NCBI RefSeq assembly: GCF_017814975.1
Contig: NZ_JAGIQA010000009.1
Span: forward strand, 1 to 64,000
Length of the DNA: 64,000 nt
Direction of reading: 5' to 3'
From: Cupriavidus consociatus
Lineage (GTDB): Bacteria; Pseudomonadota; Gammaproteobacteria; Burkholderiales; Burkholderiaceae
This document shows, one piece after another, positions 17,523 through 25,402 of this stretch. Below the pieces are notes generated by a model that worked only from the letters and a program-made list of their open reading frames with translations, searched no databases and had not been told where the DNA came from. Positions within the stretch are counted from its first letter, which is position 1; each line of letters starts with the position of its first letter. The translations under genes were made by a program, and so were the position numbers.

Positions 17523-17590
17523 GGTGGTCTCCGTTGTTATGGTTCGAGGGTCCAGCAAGTCTTTGAAGCCAGGCGCCGAGGATAAGGGCA

Positions 17591-17614
17591 GCCGCCTTGC
17601 GATGGCAAGGCGGC
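17591..17614. terminator. Hairpin between acyl-CoA synthetase and dienelactone hydrolase genes
   Basis: GCCGCCTTGC at 17591-17600 pairs with GCAAGGCGGC at 17605-17614, around a GATG loop, giving a 10-bp perfect stem. It lies upstream of the synthetase start, so it would end transcription from the hydrolase gene side. No T-run is present. Confidence 0.45.
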
Positions 17615-17628
17615 GAGGCGCGCTTAGG

Positions 17629-17683
17629 CGCCCTTAAACGCCCTTAAGCGCCCTTAAGCGCCCTTAAACGCCCTTAAGCGCCC
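17629..17683 (+). repeat. 10-bp tandem repeat, five full copies
   Basis: Five exact tandem copies of CGCCCTTAA followed by A or G (units starting at 17629, 17639, 17649, 17659 and 17669), then a degenerate sixth. The unit length is close to one helical turn, so the TTAA steps recur on one face of the DNA. It lies between the hydrolase stop at 17711 and the synthetase start at 17522. Confidence 0.8.
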
Positions 17684-17710
17684 AGGCAATCTGAGAAATC
17701 CTCGGGGCTG

Positions 17711-18421
17711 TTACAGCGTTTGTGCCAGGAAGGCAAGCGCGCGCCCGTGTGCCAGCGCGGCACTGGGCTGGTGATATGAGGCCCGCGCCCAGCAGTTGAA
17801 ACCATGATCGGCGTTGCCGTAGACGTGGATCTCGGTGCCGGGTTTGCCGGCCATCGCATCTTGCACGCCTTGCACCGCTGCGGGTGGGATGTGCGCGTCG
17901 AGCGCGCCGTAGTGGAACTGCACCGGCACGCGGATGTTCGCAGCTTCCTGCAGCTGGTTCTGGATGCCGCCGCCGTAGTAGGGCACCGCCGCGTCGACCA
18001 GTCCGCGCGCCGCGCTCAGGTACGCCAGCAGTCCGCCGAAGCAGTAGCCCACCGCTGCGACCTTGCCGGCGCCGGTGCGCTGCCGCAGCGCCTGCACGGT
18101 GGCGGCGATGTCGCCCAGCGTGGCTTCGATGTCGACCGCCTGGCGCAGCGCCATCGCACGCGTCATGTCGTCGCCCGCATAGCCCAGCTCGACGCGCGGC
18201 GCCTGGCGCCAGAACACGTCGGGCGCCAGCACGGCATAGCCGTCGGCGGCGTACTGGTCAGCCACCGCGCGGATGTGCTCGTTCACCCCGAAGATCTCCT
18301 GCAGCAGCACGATGCCGGGTGCGCCCGGCCGGACGCCCGCCGGCGGCAGGCTGAGGTAGGCGTCGAAGCTGCCCGCGTCGCTGTCGACGCGGATCCATTG
18401 GCTGTCGGGAATGGCTGTCAT
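17711..18421 (-). CDS. Dienelactone hydrolase family protein
   Basis: A 236-residue alpha/beta hydrolase with the dienelactone hydrolase triad: nucleophile Cys in VGYCFGG, Asp in YGALDAHIPP and His in GNADHGFNC. The oxyanion segment LQEIFGVNEHIRAVAD matches the family. Classical members hydrolyse dienelactone to maleylacetate; many paralogues are general esterases. There are no chlorocatechol genes nearby, so the physiological substrate is uncertain. Confidence 0.88.
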   Translation of the reverse strand: MTAIPDSQWIRVDSDAGSFDAYLSLPPAGVRPGAPGIVLLQEIFGVNEHIRAVADQYAADGYAVLAPDVFWRQAPRVELGYAGDDMTRAMALRQAVDIEATLGDIAATVQALRQRTGAGKVAAVGYCFGGLLAYLSAARGLVDAAVPYYGGGIQNQLQEAANIRVPVQFHYGALDAHIPPAAVQGVQDAMAGKPGTEIHVYGNADHGFNCWARASYHQPSAALAHGRALAFLAQTL

Positions 18422-18546
18422 GACAAAGGCTCTCCGGAATGGCTCATGGGTAGGCGGAATGCGCGGCGCGTGCCGCGCGCCAGCCGCAAGTTTGCCACCG
18501 TGAGCGCCGTCGTGCTGGCGCTGCCATTGGTCGTGCAACAAGCGCC

Positions 18547-19242
18547 TCAATACGCGCGCGATTGCCGGTAGCGCTTGTGCCAGTTGTCGGTATAGGCCTT
18601 TACCACAGCGGCATCGCCGCGGATGAGCATGCCGTTCTCGGCATTGCGCTCCTGCGCCGATTTGGTGAAGTTGAACGAGCCGGTGAATACCGCCTGGTCG
18701 TCGAACACCATCACCTTGTTGTGCGCGATCGCGGGCTTGTTGTCGATCACCACCGGCACGCCCGCGTGCTTGAGATAGGTGGCGCTGGTATAGCGCTCCG
18801 ACTGCTGGCTCTTGTCGAGGATCACGCGCACGTCCACGCCGCGCCGGTGCGCCTGCGCCACGGCCTCGGCGATCGGTGCGCTGGTGAACGAATACGCCTG
18901 GACCAGCAGCTGCCGGCGCGTGCTGCGGATCGCATTGACCAGCAGCGCCTGGCAGCTCGCGCCGTCGGGCACGAAGCAAAGCGTGTAGCCGCTGCCCTGC
19001 GCGAACGGCTTGCTCGGCGCGGGGCTGGCCTCGGGCGGCTGGGCCGGCTTGCCGGACCGAGAGGGCAGGTGCTTGGCCACCGCTTCACTGAAGGTGTCGC
19101 TGATGCTGTTGGAGATGGATTCGGTGACCTGATCGAAGCCGGACGCCGAACGTGCATGCGCGATCAGGGCGAAGGGACTGAACGAGGTGAAGGCCGAGAC
19201 GGCGGCGGCGAGGGCAAGGCCCAGTAAGGTACGGCGGAACAT
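18547..19242 (-). CDS. Exported phospholipase-D-like protein (single HKD motif, Nuc-type)
   Basis: A 231-residue protein from the ATG at 19242; a GTG at 19254 is also in frame. It has a signal peptide or anchor ([13 protein letters not shown]), a helical linker, then one PLD domain with [20 protein letters not shown] (HxK...D...GS..N). Single-HKD proteins such as Nuc work as dimers on DNA or phosphodiesters. Export suggests action in the periplasm or outside. No immunity gene or secretion partner is next to it. Confidence 0.85.
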   Translation of the reverse strand: MFRRTLLGLALAAAVSAFTSFSPFALIAHARSASGFDQVTESISNSISDTFSEAVAKHLPSRSGKPAQPPEASPAPSKPFAQGSGYTLCFVPDGASCQALLVNAIRSTRRQLLVQAYSFTSAPIAEAVAQAHRRGVDVRVILDKSQQSERYTSATYLKHAGVPVVIDNKPAIAHNKVMVFDDQAVFTGSFNFTKSAQERNAENGMLIRGDAAVVKAYTDNWHKRYRQSRAY

Positions 19243-19419
19243 TCGGTAAGCCACGGCGCGGGCAGTGTTGCGCGGGACCGCAGCGTAGCAGCCGCATACG
19301 CCACTGGCAAAGGGCGATGTGTAACAGGATATGCGCCGGCGGCACCGGCCTTGGGACTATCGGCGCATGGCGCCTATGATGGATGGAACCCCGCGGGTCC
19401 GCCCGCCAAGGAGAGGGAC

Positions 19420-19626
19420 ATGTCGAACCATACCTACAAGCTGGTCGAAATCGTCGGCTCTTCGCCGGATGGCTGCGATGCGGCGATCCGCAGCGCCATT
19501 GCCAAGGCTGGCGAAACCATCAAGAACATCGACTGGTTCGAAGTGGTGGAAACGCGCGGCCATATCGAGAATGGCAAGATCGCGCATTTCCAGGTCACGC
19601 TCAAGGTCGGCTTCCGCGTGACCTGA
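19420..19626 (+). CDS. Dodecin family flavin-binding protein
   Basis: A 68-residue protein with a GAGAGG ribosome binding site. It has the dodecin pattern: [14 protein letters not shown] strand, helix [14 protein letters not shown], the [12 protein letters not shown] strand containing the flavin-stacking Trp, then the [16 protein letters not shown] strand. Dodecins form dodecamers that store flavin and limit its photochemistry. It is a single gene. Confidence 0.92.
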   Translation: MSNHTYKLVEIVGSSPDGCDAAIRSAIAKAGETIKNIDWFEVVETRGHIENGKIAHFQVTLKVGFRVT

Positions 19627-19681
19627 GCGCGCCGCGCTCGCTGTTTGCGCCGCGCTTCGCTCCTGCTGGACCGCCTGCCTG

Positions 19682-19710
19682 AAAAAAGGCGGCCGGCGCA
19701 ATACGGCCGC
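19682..19710 (-). terminator. Rho-independent terminator of the tpsB gene
   Basis: On the minus strand CGGCCGC...GCGGCCG gives a 7-bp GC stem around an 8-base loop (arms 19704-19710 and 19689-19695), followed by CTTTTTTC at 19681-19688. It lies 50 bp past the transporter stop at 19761. Confidence 0.8.
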
Positions 19711-19760
19711 CGGCCGGGTGCAGGGAAACCTGGAAGACCTGGAAGCCGATCGGGCGCGCC

Positions 19761-21428
19761 TCAGTCGAGCTGGTAGGAATAGGTGGCGTTGATCCGCGGC
19801 GAGCGGTGCCTGGCGTTGGTCGGCATGTCGCCGACCGGCTGCGCCACCGACAGGTCGAGCGTGTAGAAGCGCCGGTCCGAGAAGCGCGCGCCGAGCGCCA
19901 CCGATGACAGCTTGCGGTGCGACAGCGAAACGCTGTTGGAGAACACCCGCGCCACGTCGGCCAGCACATAGGGCTGGATCGTGCGCAGATAGGCCATGTC
20001 CGGCGTGAACAGCCGGCTGATCTCCGCCGATGCGCCCCACCCCTTGTCGCCCGCCACTTCGCCGGCGGGATAGCCCAGACCGAAGAAGCGTCCGCCGAAG
20101 CTGATCTGCTCGCCGGAGGCCAGCCTGTTGCCGCTGTACTGGCCCGCCGCGGACAGCGTCAGGCCGAAGCGCGCGGGCAGGTCCATGGCTTGCGACAGCA
20201 GCAGCCGCGTGCGCAAGAAGCTCAGGTCATTGACGTTGTTCTCGCGGCTGGCGCCCAGTGCATCGAAACCCTTGTACAGGCCCAGCGTGGCGTTGCGGGT
20301 CACGCCCTCGCCGCGCTGCACGTAGGTCAGCTCGGCGGTGCCCACGCGCACGTTGGTGCCGAGCGTGACCTTGGTGCCGGTGGCGGTGTGGGTGTAGCGC
20401 TCGAACTGGTCGGCGCCGTAGAAGCCGCCGGTCAGCGTCAGCGAATGGGCATTGTTCAGCAGCAGCGGATAGCTCAGCGAGCCGCCGATACGCTTGGTGT
20501 CGTTGATGTAGCGCTGGTTGAAGCCGATCCCAGGCAGCGTCGCGTTCTGTGGCACGCCGCGGTAGTGCGAGGCATGGACGCGCGCGATCATGCCTTCGGT
20601 GCCCAGCGGCTGCGCATAGCTGGCCGCGTAGTACTCCTCGTTGTCGCGGCCCTTGGGGAACAGCGCCGACACCGACACCTGCTCGCCCAGCGGCGTCAGG
20701 CCGTTGGTGGTCGCGGTGGCGATCGCGCGCAGGCCCGGCGACATGTATTCGATGCCGGTGCCGACGGTGATCGGCTTGCGCTTGACGTCGAGCACCATCT
20801 CGCTGGCGCCGTCGGTGGTCGTCGGCGGCTGCACCGTCGCGGCCACCTGCATGCCTGGCTGCAGCGCCAGCACGTTGACGTAGTGCTCGAAGGTCTCCTG
20901 GCGCAGCGGGCGGTCTTGCTGCAGCTTCTCGCCGATGGCGCGCAGTCGGCTTTCCACCGGGCCGGCCTTGCCGGTCACCGTGACCCGCGCCACGTAGCCT
21001 TCCACCACCGTGACCAGCACGTCGCCGTTGGCGAAATCCTGCGCCGGCACGAAGGCGAACGACAGCGGGTAGCCCTTGTCCTTGTACATCTTCGTCACCG
21101 TGTTGGCCGCCTCGAGCAGCTGCGCGACCGTGATCTCGCGGTTCGCCAGCGGCGAGAACTGCGCGGCCACCTCGGCGAACGGCAGCGTCTTCACGCCCTC
21201 GATGCGGAAGCGCCGCGGCGTCAGGCGCGCTTCCAGCAGTTCCTGCAGCGCCGACTGCGGGCGCTCGACCTGCACGGTCACGCTGCTGTCCGGACGGGCC
21301 GGTGCGATCTTCGGGAGGGTCAGGGTCGGGTCGCCCTGGACCGGGCTGCGGGGATCGGCCTGGACCAGGCCGTGATGGAACGCGCCGACGCCGACCAGCA
21401 GCGCGGCAACGCGGTGACGTGCACGCAT
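19761..21428 (-). CDS. Two-partner secretion outer-membrane transporter (ShlB/FhaC/HecB family)
   Basis: A 555-residue protein from the ATG at 21428. It has a signal peptide ending near VQA, a proline-rich linker, and a POTRA-2-type domain (RRFRIEGVKTLPFAEV through VTVVEGYVARVTVTG; residues ~85-165). A second POTRA-like stretch (LRAIGEKLQQDRPLRQETFEHYV) precedes a C-terminal beta-barrel ending in the aromatic-rich SPRINATYSYQLD with a terminal beta signal. It would export a large TpsA exoprotein, but none lies nearby. Its terminator separates it from dodecin, and its upstream neighbour on the same strand is a lipoprotein gene 179 bp away. Confidence 0.85.
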   Translation of the reverse strand: MRARHRVAALLVGVGAFHHGLVQADPRSPVQGDPTLTLPKIAPARPDSSVTVQVERPQSALQELLEARLTPRRFRIEGVKTLPFAEVAAQFSPLANREITVAQLLEAANTVTKMYKDKGYPLSFAFVPAQDFANGDVLVTVVEGYVARVTVTGKAGPVESRLRAIGEKLQQDRPLRQETFEHYVNVLALQPGMQVAATVQPPTTTDGASEMVLDVKRKPITVGTGIEYMSPGLRAIATATTNGLTPLGEQVSVSALFPKGRDNEEYYAASYAQPLGTEGMIARVHASHYRGVPQNATLPGIGFNQRYINDTKRIGGSLSYPLLLNNAHSLTLTGGFYGADQFERYTHTATGTKVTLGTNVRVGTAELTYVQRGEGVTRNATLGLYKGFDALGASRENNVNDLSFLRTRLLLSQAMDLPARFGLTLSAAGQYSGNRLASGEQISFGGRFFGLGYPAGEVAGDKGWGASAEISRLFTPDMAYLRTIQPYVLADVARVFSNSVSLSHRKLSSVALGARFSDRRFYTLDLSVAQPVGDMPTNARHRSPRINATYSYQLD

Positions 21429-21607
21429 GGCAATACCCCTGTAAGAATGCTTGCGGCTATTTGCATCGCGTGCCACTGGCGCCGGGAATTGCCGCTACCC
21501 CCGGCGCCTGCTCGACCCTGCTGTTGCGGATGAGTGCGTGGCCGCTACGCTGAATCGGATCATGCAGTTGCCGCGCGCGCGGGCGCGGACAACTGGCCTG
21601 CGCGGTA

Positions 21608-22852
21608 TTACTTGCTGCCGAGCGCCCCGGTCAGGCCACCCAGCAAGCCGCCGACGGGGCCGGCCGCGGTGGCAGAGCCATTGCCGGCGGTGCCGCCGGA
21701 GGTGGACGTAGTGCCACCGGTGAGGCCGGCGACGACATTGGTGACCGGCGCCAGCGGCGTGCTGCCGCCGGTGGAGGCCAGCCCGCTGACGAGCCCGGTG
21801 ACGGGAGCCAGCGGCGAGCCTGCGTTGCCCCCGGTCGCGCCGGTGACGCCGCTAGCCAGCCCCGTCACCGGTGCCAGCGCCGGGCTCAGCGCGCCCAGCC
21901 CGCCGCCGGTGGCCGGGCCGTTCACTGCGCTGCCCAGCGATGCCACCGTGGTGCCGGCAGCATTGATGGTGCCGCCCAGGCCGGAGACCATCGGCGTATT
22001 GGTCTGTTGCAGCCTGGTGCCGGCCGTGGCCAGTGCGCCGCCGACCGTGGCCAACAGGCTGGCAGTCGGGGTGGCGAGCCCGGTCGCTGCGCCTGCGGTC
22101 TGTGTGGTGCTGGTCAGCTGCGAGGTAAGCGGCACGATCAGCTTGCTGACGCTGCTGGTGACCTGCTCGACCGGGCCGGTCGACAGGGCCGTGTTCAGCC
22201 TGGCACCCGTCGCGGTGACGGTGTCGCCGGCCTTGTCGACGACTGCGCCCAGCGGCGTGGCCAGGGGCGCCAGCGGCGCGAGCTGGCCGGTGCCCAGGCC
22301 GCTGACCGCGGTGCCTGCGCTCGATACCGCGGCGCCCAGTTCGCCGACGACATTGCCGGTGCTTGCCACCGTGACCCCGACCGGGTTGGAGACATTGGAC
22401 ATGCTGCCCAGGCCGCCCTGCAGTCCGTCGGCCAGCGCGCCTACGGCGTCGCCGGTGTTGCCGACCACGCCGCCCAGGCCGCTTTGCGTCTGCGCCGGCA
22501 CCAGCGGCAGGTTGGTGCTGCCCAGTTGTGTGCCGAGGTCGCCGACCGTGCTGCCGGCGCCGCCAAGCACCGAGCCCGCGTTGTGGATGATGGCCGCCGT
22601 CGGCGTCAGCGCGGGGGCCTGGCCGCCGCCGTCGTTGCCGCCATTGTCGTCGCCGCCACCGCTACCGCTGCCACCACCACCGGACAGGTCGGTGCCGCCC
22701 CCCAGGCCGCCGGTACCGTTCGTGCCCGCATTGTTGCTGCCGCCCTTGGTGCCCGAAGTGCCCATGGAGGTCGAGCCGCTGCCGCTGGCGCAACCGCCCA
22801 GTGCCAGCAGGGTTGCCAGGAGTGCCGTAACGGCGAATTGTTGCTTGCGCAT
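21608..22852 (-). CDS. Gly/Ala/Val-rich repetitive lipoprotein, copy 1 (annotated elsewhere as collagen-like)
   Basis: A 414-residue protein. The lipobox LALGGC gives lipidated C21. Residues ~22-80 are Gly/Ser/Asn-rich. Residues ~100-260 form a block of repeated amphipathic segments of the form VGxTVASxGNVV, GLGTxxLAPLAP, SVSKxIVPLTS. This block is strongly similar to the divergent lipoprotein at 23613, so the genes are paralogues. The C-terminal third repeats LAPVTGLVSGL-like units. There is no enzymatic motif, and no true Gly-X-Y collagen periodicity. It is probably a surface or periplasmic structural protein. Confidence 0.8.
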   Translation of the reverse strand: MRKQQFAVTALLATLLALGGCASGSGSTSMGTSGTKGGSNNAGTNGTGGLGGGTDLSGGGGSGSGGGDDNGGNDGGGQAPALTPTAAIIHNAGSVLGGAGSTVGDLGTQLGSTNLPLVPAQTQSGLGGVVGNTGDAVGALADGLQGGLGSMSNVSNPVGVTVASTGNVVGELGAAVSSAGTAVSGLGTGQLAPLAPLATPLGAVVDKAGDTVTATGARLNTALSTGPVEQVTSSVSKLIVPLTSQLTSTTQTAGAATGLATPTASLLATVGGALATAGTRLQQTNTPMVSGLGGTINAAGTTVASLGSAVNGPATGGGLGALSPALAPVTGLASGVTGATGGNAGSPLAPVTGLVSGLASTGGSTPLAPVTNVVAGLTGGTTSTSGGTAGNGSATAAGPVGGLLGGLTGALGSK

Positions 22853-23097
22853 GGTTGATTCCCTCTGTTCCCGTCGTTTCAATCGCTCGGCCGCGCAACG
22901 CCTTTTCAGTCCTGCGTGCGGCGGCACGCTGGCTTGGCGCAACGGCCATGCCAGCGCCGGAGCCGGCCCGCGGCGGGCACCCCGCCAAAGCGGGGTGCGT
23001 GGCCCGTAGAGCCTCATGGGGCCTGCCATTGCGTGCGATGCCGCGAAGCGGTTCGGAGTGCGGTGAGGCGGGACGGAATGGGTCTGGGGACGTTACG

Positions 23098-23109
23098 CGT
23101 TACGTAACG
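23098..23109. promoter_or_regulatory. TTACGTAA-type palindrome, site 1
   Basis: Perfect 12-bp palindrome CGTTACGTAACG, preceded by another ACGTTACG half. It lies 246 bp upstream of the minus-strand lipoprotein start and 504 bp upstream of the plus-strand one. Confidence 0.5.
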
Positions 23110-23264
23110 TGTGTCGCCTGGCCGGAACAGAAATGGCTGAAATGACAGGGTCGTGACGTGCCACGCCGGGGCCGGGCCGGATCTCCATCACGCCGCAACG
23201 ACCGTTGCCGCCCGCCGCCGTTGCGTGCGGTGGCGAACGCCGATGTTCCCGGGCAGACGGAACA

Positions 23265-23283
23265 CGTTACGTAGCACGTAACG
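23265..23283. promoter_or_regulatory. TTACGTAA-type inverted repeat, site 2
   Basis: CGTTACGT-AGC-ACGTAACG repeats the half-site of the 23098 palindrome with a 3-bp spacer. The two sites are 167 bp apart (start to start), close to 16 helical turns, which would suit looping between bound dimers. Confidence 0.5.
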
Positions 23284-23291
23284 CCGCTCGC

Positions 23292-23315
23292 GCCCGCCGT
23301 AACGCTACGGCGGGC
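23292..23315. terminator. 10-bp GC-rich hairpin in the lipoprotein intergenic region
   Basis: GCCCGCCGTA at 23292-23301 pairs with TACGGCGGGC at 23306-23315, around ACGC. No T-run follows, and no gene ends here, so it may be a leader structure rather than a terminator. Confidence 0.35.
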
Positions 23316-23612
23316 ACCGGACAGACGGCCAGCAATTCCCCGCAAGCCGCGCCCGGCAAGGCGCGCGACCGTGTATGCGCGTCTGCCCCCAATGTGCGCC
23401 AGCGCTCCTTGCCAGGCTGGCATGCGCCTTGCCATTCAGGTCCCGACGCGCCGGCGATCCTGCGCTCCACCGCGTGGCCGTGCCCTGCAAGGATGCGGCC
23501 AGCGACGGTGGGCAAAGCGGGGCCCTGGGGAGGCTCGTCGGCAATCCGTGCGACAGACCAAGACGCGATGGCCACGGCACGGCCGCGGCCGACCTGACAG
23601 AGGAGCAAGGCA

Positions 23613-24830
23613 ATGAGAACCCAGCATCCGGCGCAGCATTCCATGACATTACTGGCCGCGGCTTGCATAGCCGCCGTCCTATTGGCGGGCTGCTCGTCGA
23701 GCGGCGGCGGCAGCGGCATCAACCCGCGCCCCAACGGCGGCGGTGGTACCGAAACGATGAGCATGCCGGGACCGAGCAGCGCGCGGGGCGAGCCCACCCC
23801 GACCGCCGAGGTGGTCCACGGTGCGGGCCATACCGTGGCGGCCGCGGGCAATGCCATCAGCGAGATTGGCGAGGACATCAAGCATGCTCCGGTTCCGCTG
23901 CTGCCCGGGAAGGCGCGCTATGGGCTGGGCGGGGTGGTCGACAACACCGGCGACGCCGTGAGCGCGCTTGGCGACGGGCTGCACGACGGGCTCGGCAAGA
24001 TGGGCCAGGTGCGCAATCCGGTCGGCATCACCGTGGCCAGCGCCGGCAACGTGGTCGAAGAGGGTGGCGAGGCCGTGATCAGCGCCGGCAAGCTGGTCTA
24101 TGGCCTGGGTACCGACAAGCTTGCGCCGCTGGCGCCGGTGACGACGCCGGCGGGCAAGCTGGTCAAGGAAGTGGGCTACGGGGTCAAGGAAGGCGGCCAC
24201 AAGCTTTACCACGTGCTCTCGGAAGGCCCGATCGAGAACGTGACCGAGAGCGTCAGCAAGGTCATCGTGCCGCTCACCAGCAAGGTGACCGACGGCACCC
24301 AGAAGCTGGGCGCGGTCACTGGCCTGGGCAAGCCGGCCGATGGCCTGCTGCGCAAGCTCGGCTACACGGTCGCCAGCGGCGGCAGCCTGCTCGGCCACGG
24401 CGATGCGCCGCTGGGCGGTGTGTTCAAGGAAACCGGCAAGCCGGTGGCAGCCGCCGGTGGCCTGGTCAACGGTGGCTACGGCCATGGCGACGGGCACGGC
24501 GGCCATCCGCTGGGCGGGTTGCTGGGCAACCTGCCGCTGCTGGGCGGCCATGGCGGCGGGCATGACGGTGGTCCGCGCGGCGGTTTGCTGGGCAGTCTGC
24601 CGTTGCTGGGCGGTCACGGTGGCAGCCACGGCGGCGGGCATGGGGGTGGCCACAACGGCAGCCCCGTAGGCGGGCTGCTGGACAACCTGCCGCTGCTTGG
24701 TGGCGGCCACGGCGGCGGCTATGGCAACGGTCACGGCAACGGCCATGGCGGCAAGGGCGGCAAGGGCGGCTATGGCGACAGCGATGGCAAGTTGCTGCAG
24801 CTGCCATTGCTGGGGGGCCTGCTGCACTGA
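23613..24830 (+). CDS. Gly/Ala/Val-rich repetitive lipoprotein, copy 2, with His/Gly-rich tail
   Basis: A 405-residue protein. The lipobox LLAGC gives lipidated C27, followed by a Ser/Gly linker. Residues ~75-260 align with copy 1: shared segments include GLGGVV, NTGDAV, NPVG-TVAS, LAPLAP, ESVSKVIVPLTS and TGLGKPADGLL. Copy 1 has no counterpart of the C-terminus (about residues 285-395), where GHGGGH-type His/Gly runs alternate with GGLLGNLPLLGG units. The His clusters could bind metal. It lies divergent from copy 1 and 374 bp upstream of flp. Confidence 0.8.
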   Translation: MRTQHPAQHSMTLLAAACIAAVLLAGCSSSGGGSGINPRPNGGGGTETMSMPGPSSARGEPTPTAEVVHGAGHTVAAAGNAISEIGEDIKHAPVPLLPGKARYGLGGVVDNTGDAVSALGDGLHDGLGKMGQVRNPVGITVASAGNVVEEGGEAVISAGKLVYGLGTDKLAPLAPVTTPAGKLVKEVGYGVKEGGHKLYHVLSEGPIENVTESVSKVIVPLTSKVTDGTQKLGAVTGLGKPADGLLRKLGYTVASGGSLLGHGDAPLGGVFKETGKPVAAAGGLVNGGYGHGDGHGGHPLGGLLGNLPLLGGHGGGHDGGPRGGLLGSLPLLGGHGGSHGGGHGGGHNGSPVGGLLDNLPLLGGGHGGGYGNGHGNGHGGKGGKGGYGDSDGKLLQLPLLGGLLH

Positions 24831-25073
24831 ATTGTCTCAATCCAACCCTAGGGTTTTCACGGTGCGCTGTCGCTCATCACCCCGTCGCAGCGCATCTTTT
24901 TCTTCCTCTGGCGCCGCTGCCCCAAAAGGCCGCGGCGCCAGGCCACAGGCCGGTTCCCGGCCATTTTTCCCGGATTTTTGACAAGGCGCGCGTAGCCTGG
25001 CATGGGCCGGTTCAAACACGCGCGCATGACCCTTTCGGGTCATTCCCATCACCCGTTGGAGGGGTATGGTTGA

Positions 25074-25119
25074 GACATTTCGTGCCTTATAAAAAAAGCG
25101 CAGCGCAGCGTGAAATGTC
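25074..25119. promoter_or_regulatory. Separated 8-bp inverted repeat around an A-tract, upstream of flp
   Basis: GACATTTC at 25074-25081 and its exact complement GAAATGTC at 25112-25119 flank 30 bp that contain TTATAAAAAAA. The centres are 38 bp apart. This fits two half-sites of one regulator, or a long hairpin if transcribed. Confidence 0.4.
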
Positions 25120-25166
25120 GATAAAGAGCGGGCCACAGAGTACCGCGATAATCGAACGGGGGAAGC

Positions 25167-25199
25167 GTGATCGCGGTCTTTTTCGATCACTCGGGAGTG
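25167..25199 (+). promoter_or_regulatory. Mutually exclusive hairpins in the flp leader, one covering the RBS
   Basis: Hairpin A pairs GTGATCG (25167-25173) with CGATCAC (25184-25190). Hairpin B pairs CACTC (25188-25192) with GAGTG (25195-25199). They share CAC at 25188-25190, so only one can form. Hairpin B buries the GGGAG ribosome binding site that lies 7 bp before the flp ATG at 25205. Confidence 0.45.
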
Positions 25200-25204
25200 A
25201 CAAC

Positions 25205-25387
25205 ATGAAACGCCTCATTGCACGCTTCATCAAGGACGAGCGCGGCGCCACGGCCATCGAGTATGGGCTGATCGCGGGCCTGGTGGCCCTTGCCGTCGCT
25301 GTCGGTGCCGGTACCCTTGGCACCAACCTCAACACGGGTTTCGACAACCTTGCCAAACGCGTGATCGCCTGGCTGCCGGCATCCTGA
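25205..25387 (+). CDS. flp: Flp/Fap-type pilin
   Basis: A 60-residue prepilin. After a basic leader (MKRLIARFIKDERG) the processing site G14/A15 is followed by the Flp hallmark E19-Y20 in ATAIEYGLIAG and a ~20-residue hydrophobic helix. It is the major subunit of the Tad pilus, cleaved by the TadV peptidase encoded next. GGGAG lies 7 bp before the ATG; a longer in-frame start at 25070 would run through the leader and is rejected. Confidence 0.95.
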   Translation: MKRLIARFIKDERGATAIEYGLIAGLVALAVAVGAGTLGTNLNTGFDNLAKRVIAWLPAS

Positions 25388-25402
25388 GCCGGCGGTATCC
25401 AC

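Larger units (their letters stand above)
22853..23612. other. 760-bp intergenic region between divergent lipoprotein paralogues
   Basis: There is no credible gene; open frames here lack coding character. It holds several dyads: GCACCCCGC/GCGGGGTGC (22977-22998), CGTTACGTAACG (23098-23109), CGTTACGT-AGC-ACGTAACG (23265-23283) and a 10-bp hairpin (23292-23315). The unusual length and the repeated TTACGTAA half-sites suggest shared regulation of the two divergent genes. Confidence 0.6.
24831..25204 (+). other. 374-bp upstream region of the Tad pilus locus
   Basis: No gene is visible. It contains a 9-bp hairpin CTGGCGCCG/CGGCGCCAG (24908-24941) behind the lipoprotein gene, a 7-bp hairpin ATGACCC-TTTC-GGGTCAT (25026-25043), an A-tract at 25091-25097 and the leader structures listed separately. 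I looked for a -24/-12 sigma-54 promoter; TGGCATGGGCCGGTTC near 25000 is mis-spaced, so no promoter is called. Confidence 0.55.

Noticed and set aside
21608..22852. Collagen-like triple-helix protein
   Set aside because: Gly is frequent but there is no sustained Gly-X-Y periodicity; the homology to the 23613 protein is through Val/Ala/Leu amphipathic blocks.
24990..25010. Possible sigma-54 (-24/-12) promoter for flp
   Set aside because: TGGCATGGGCCGGTTC has the right first element but the second element is displaced by two bases and lacks GC at -12, so it fails the strict spacing rule.
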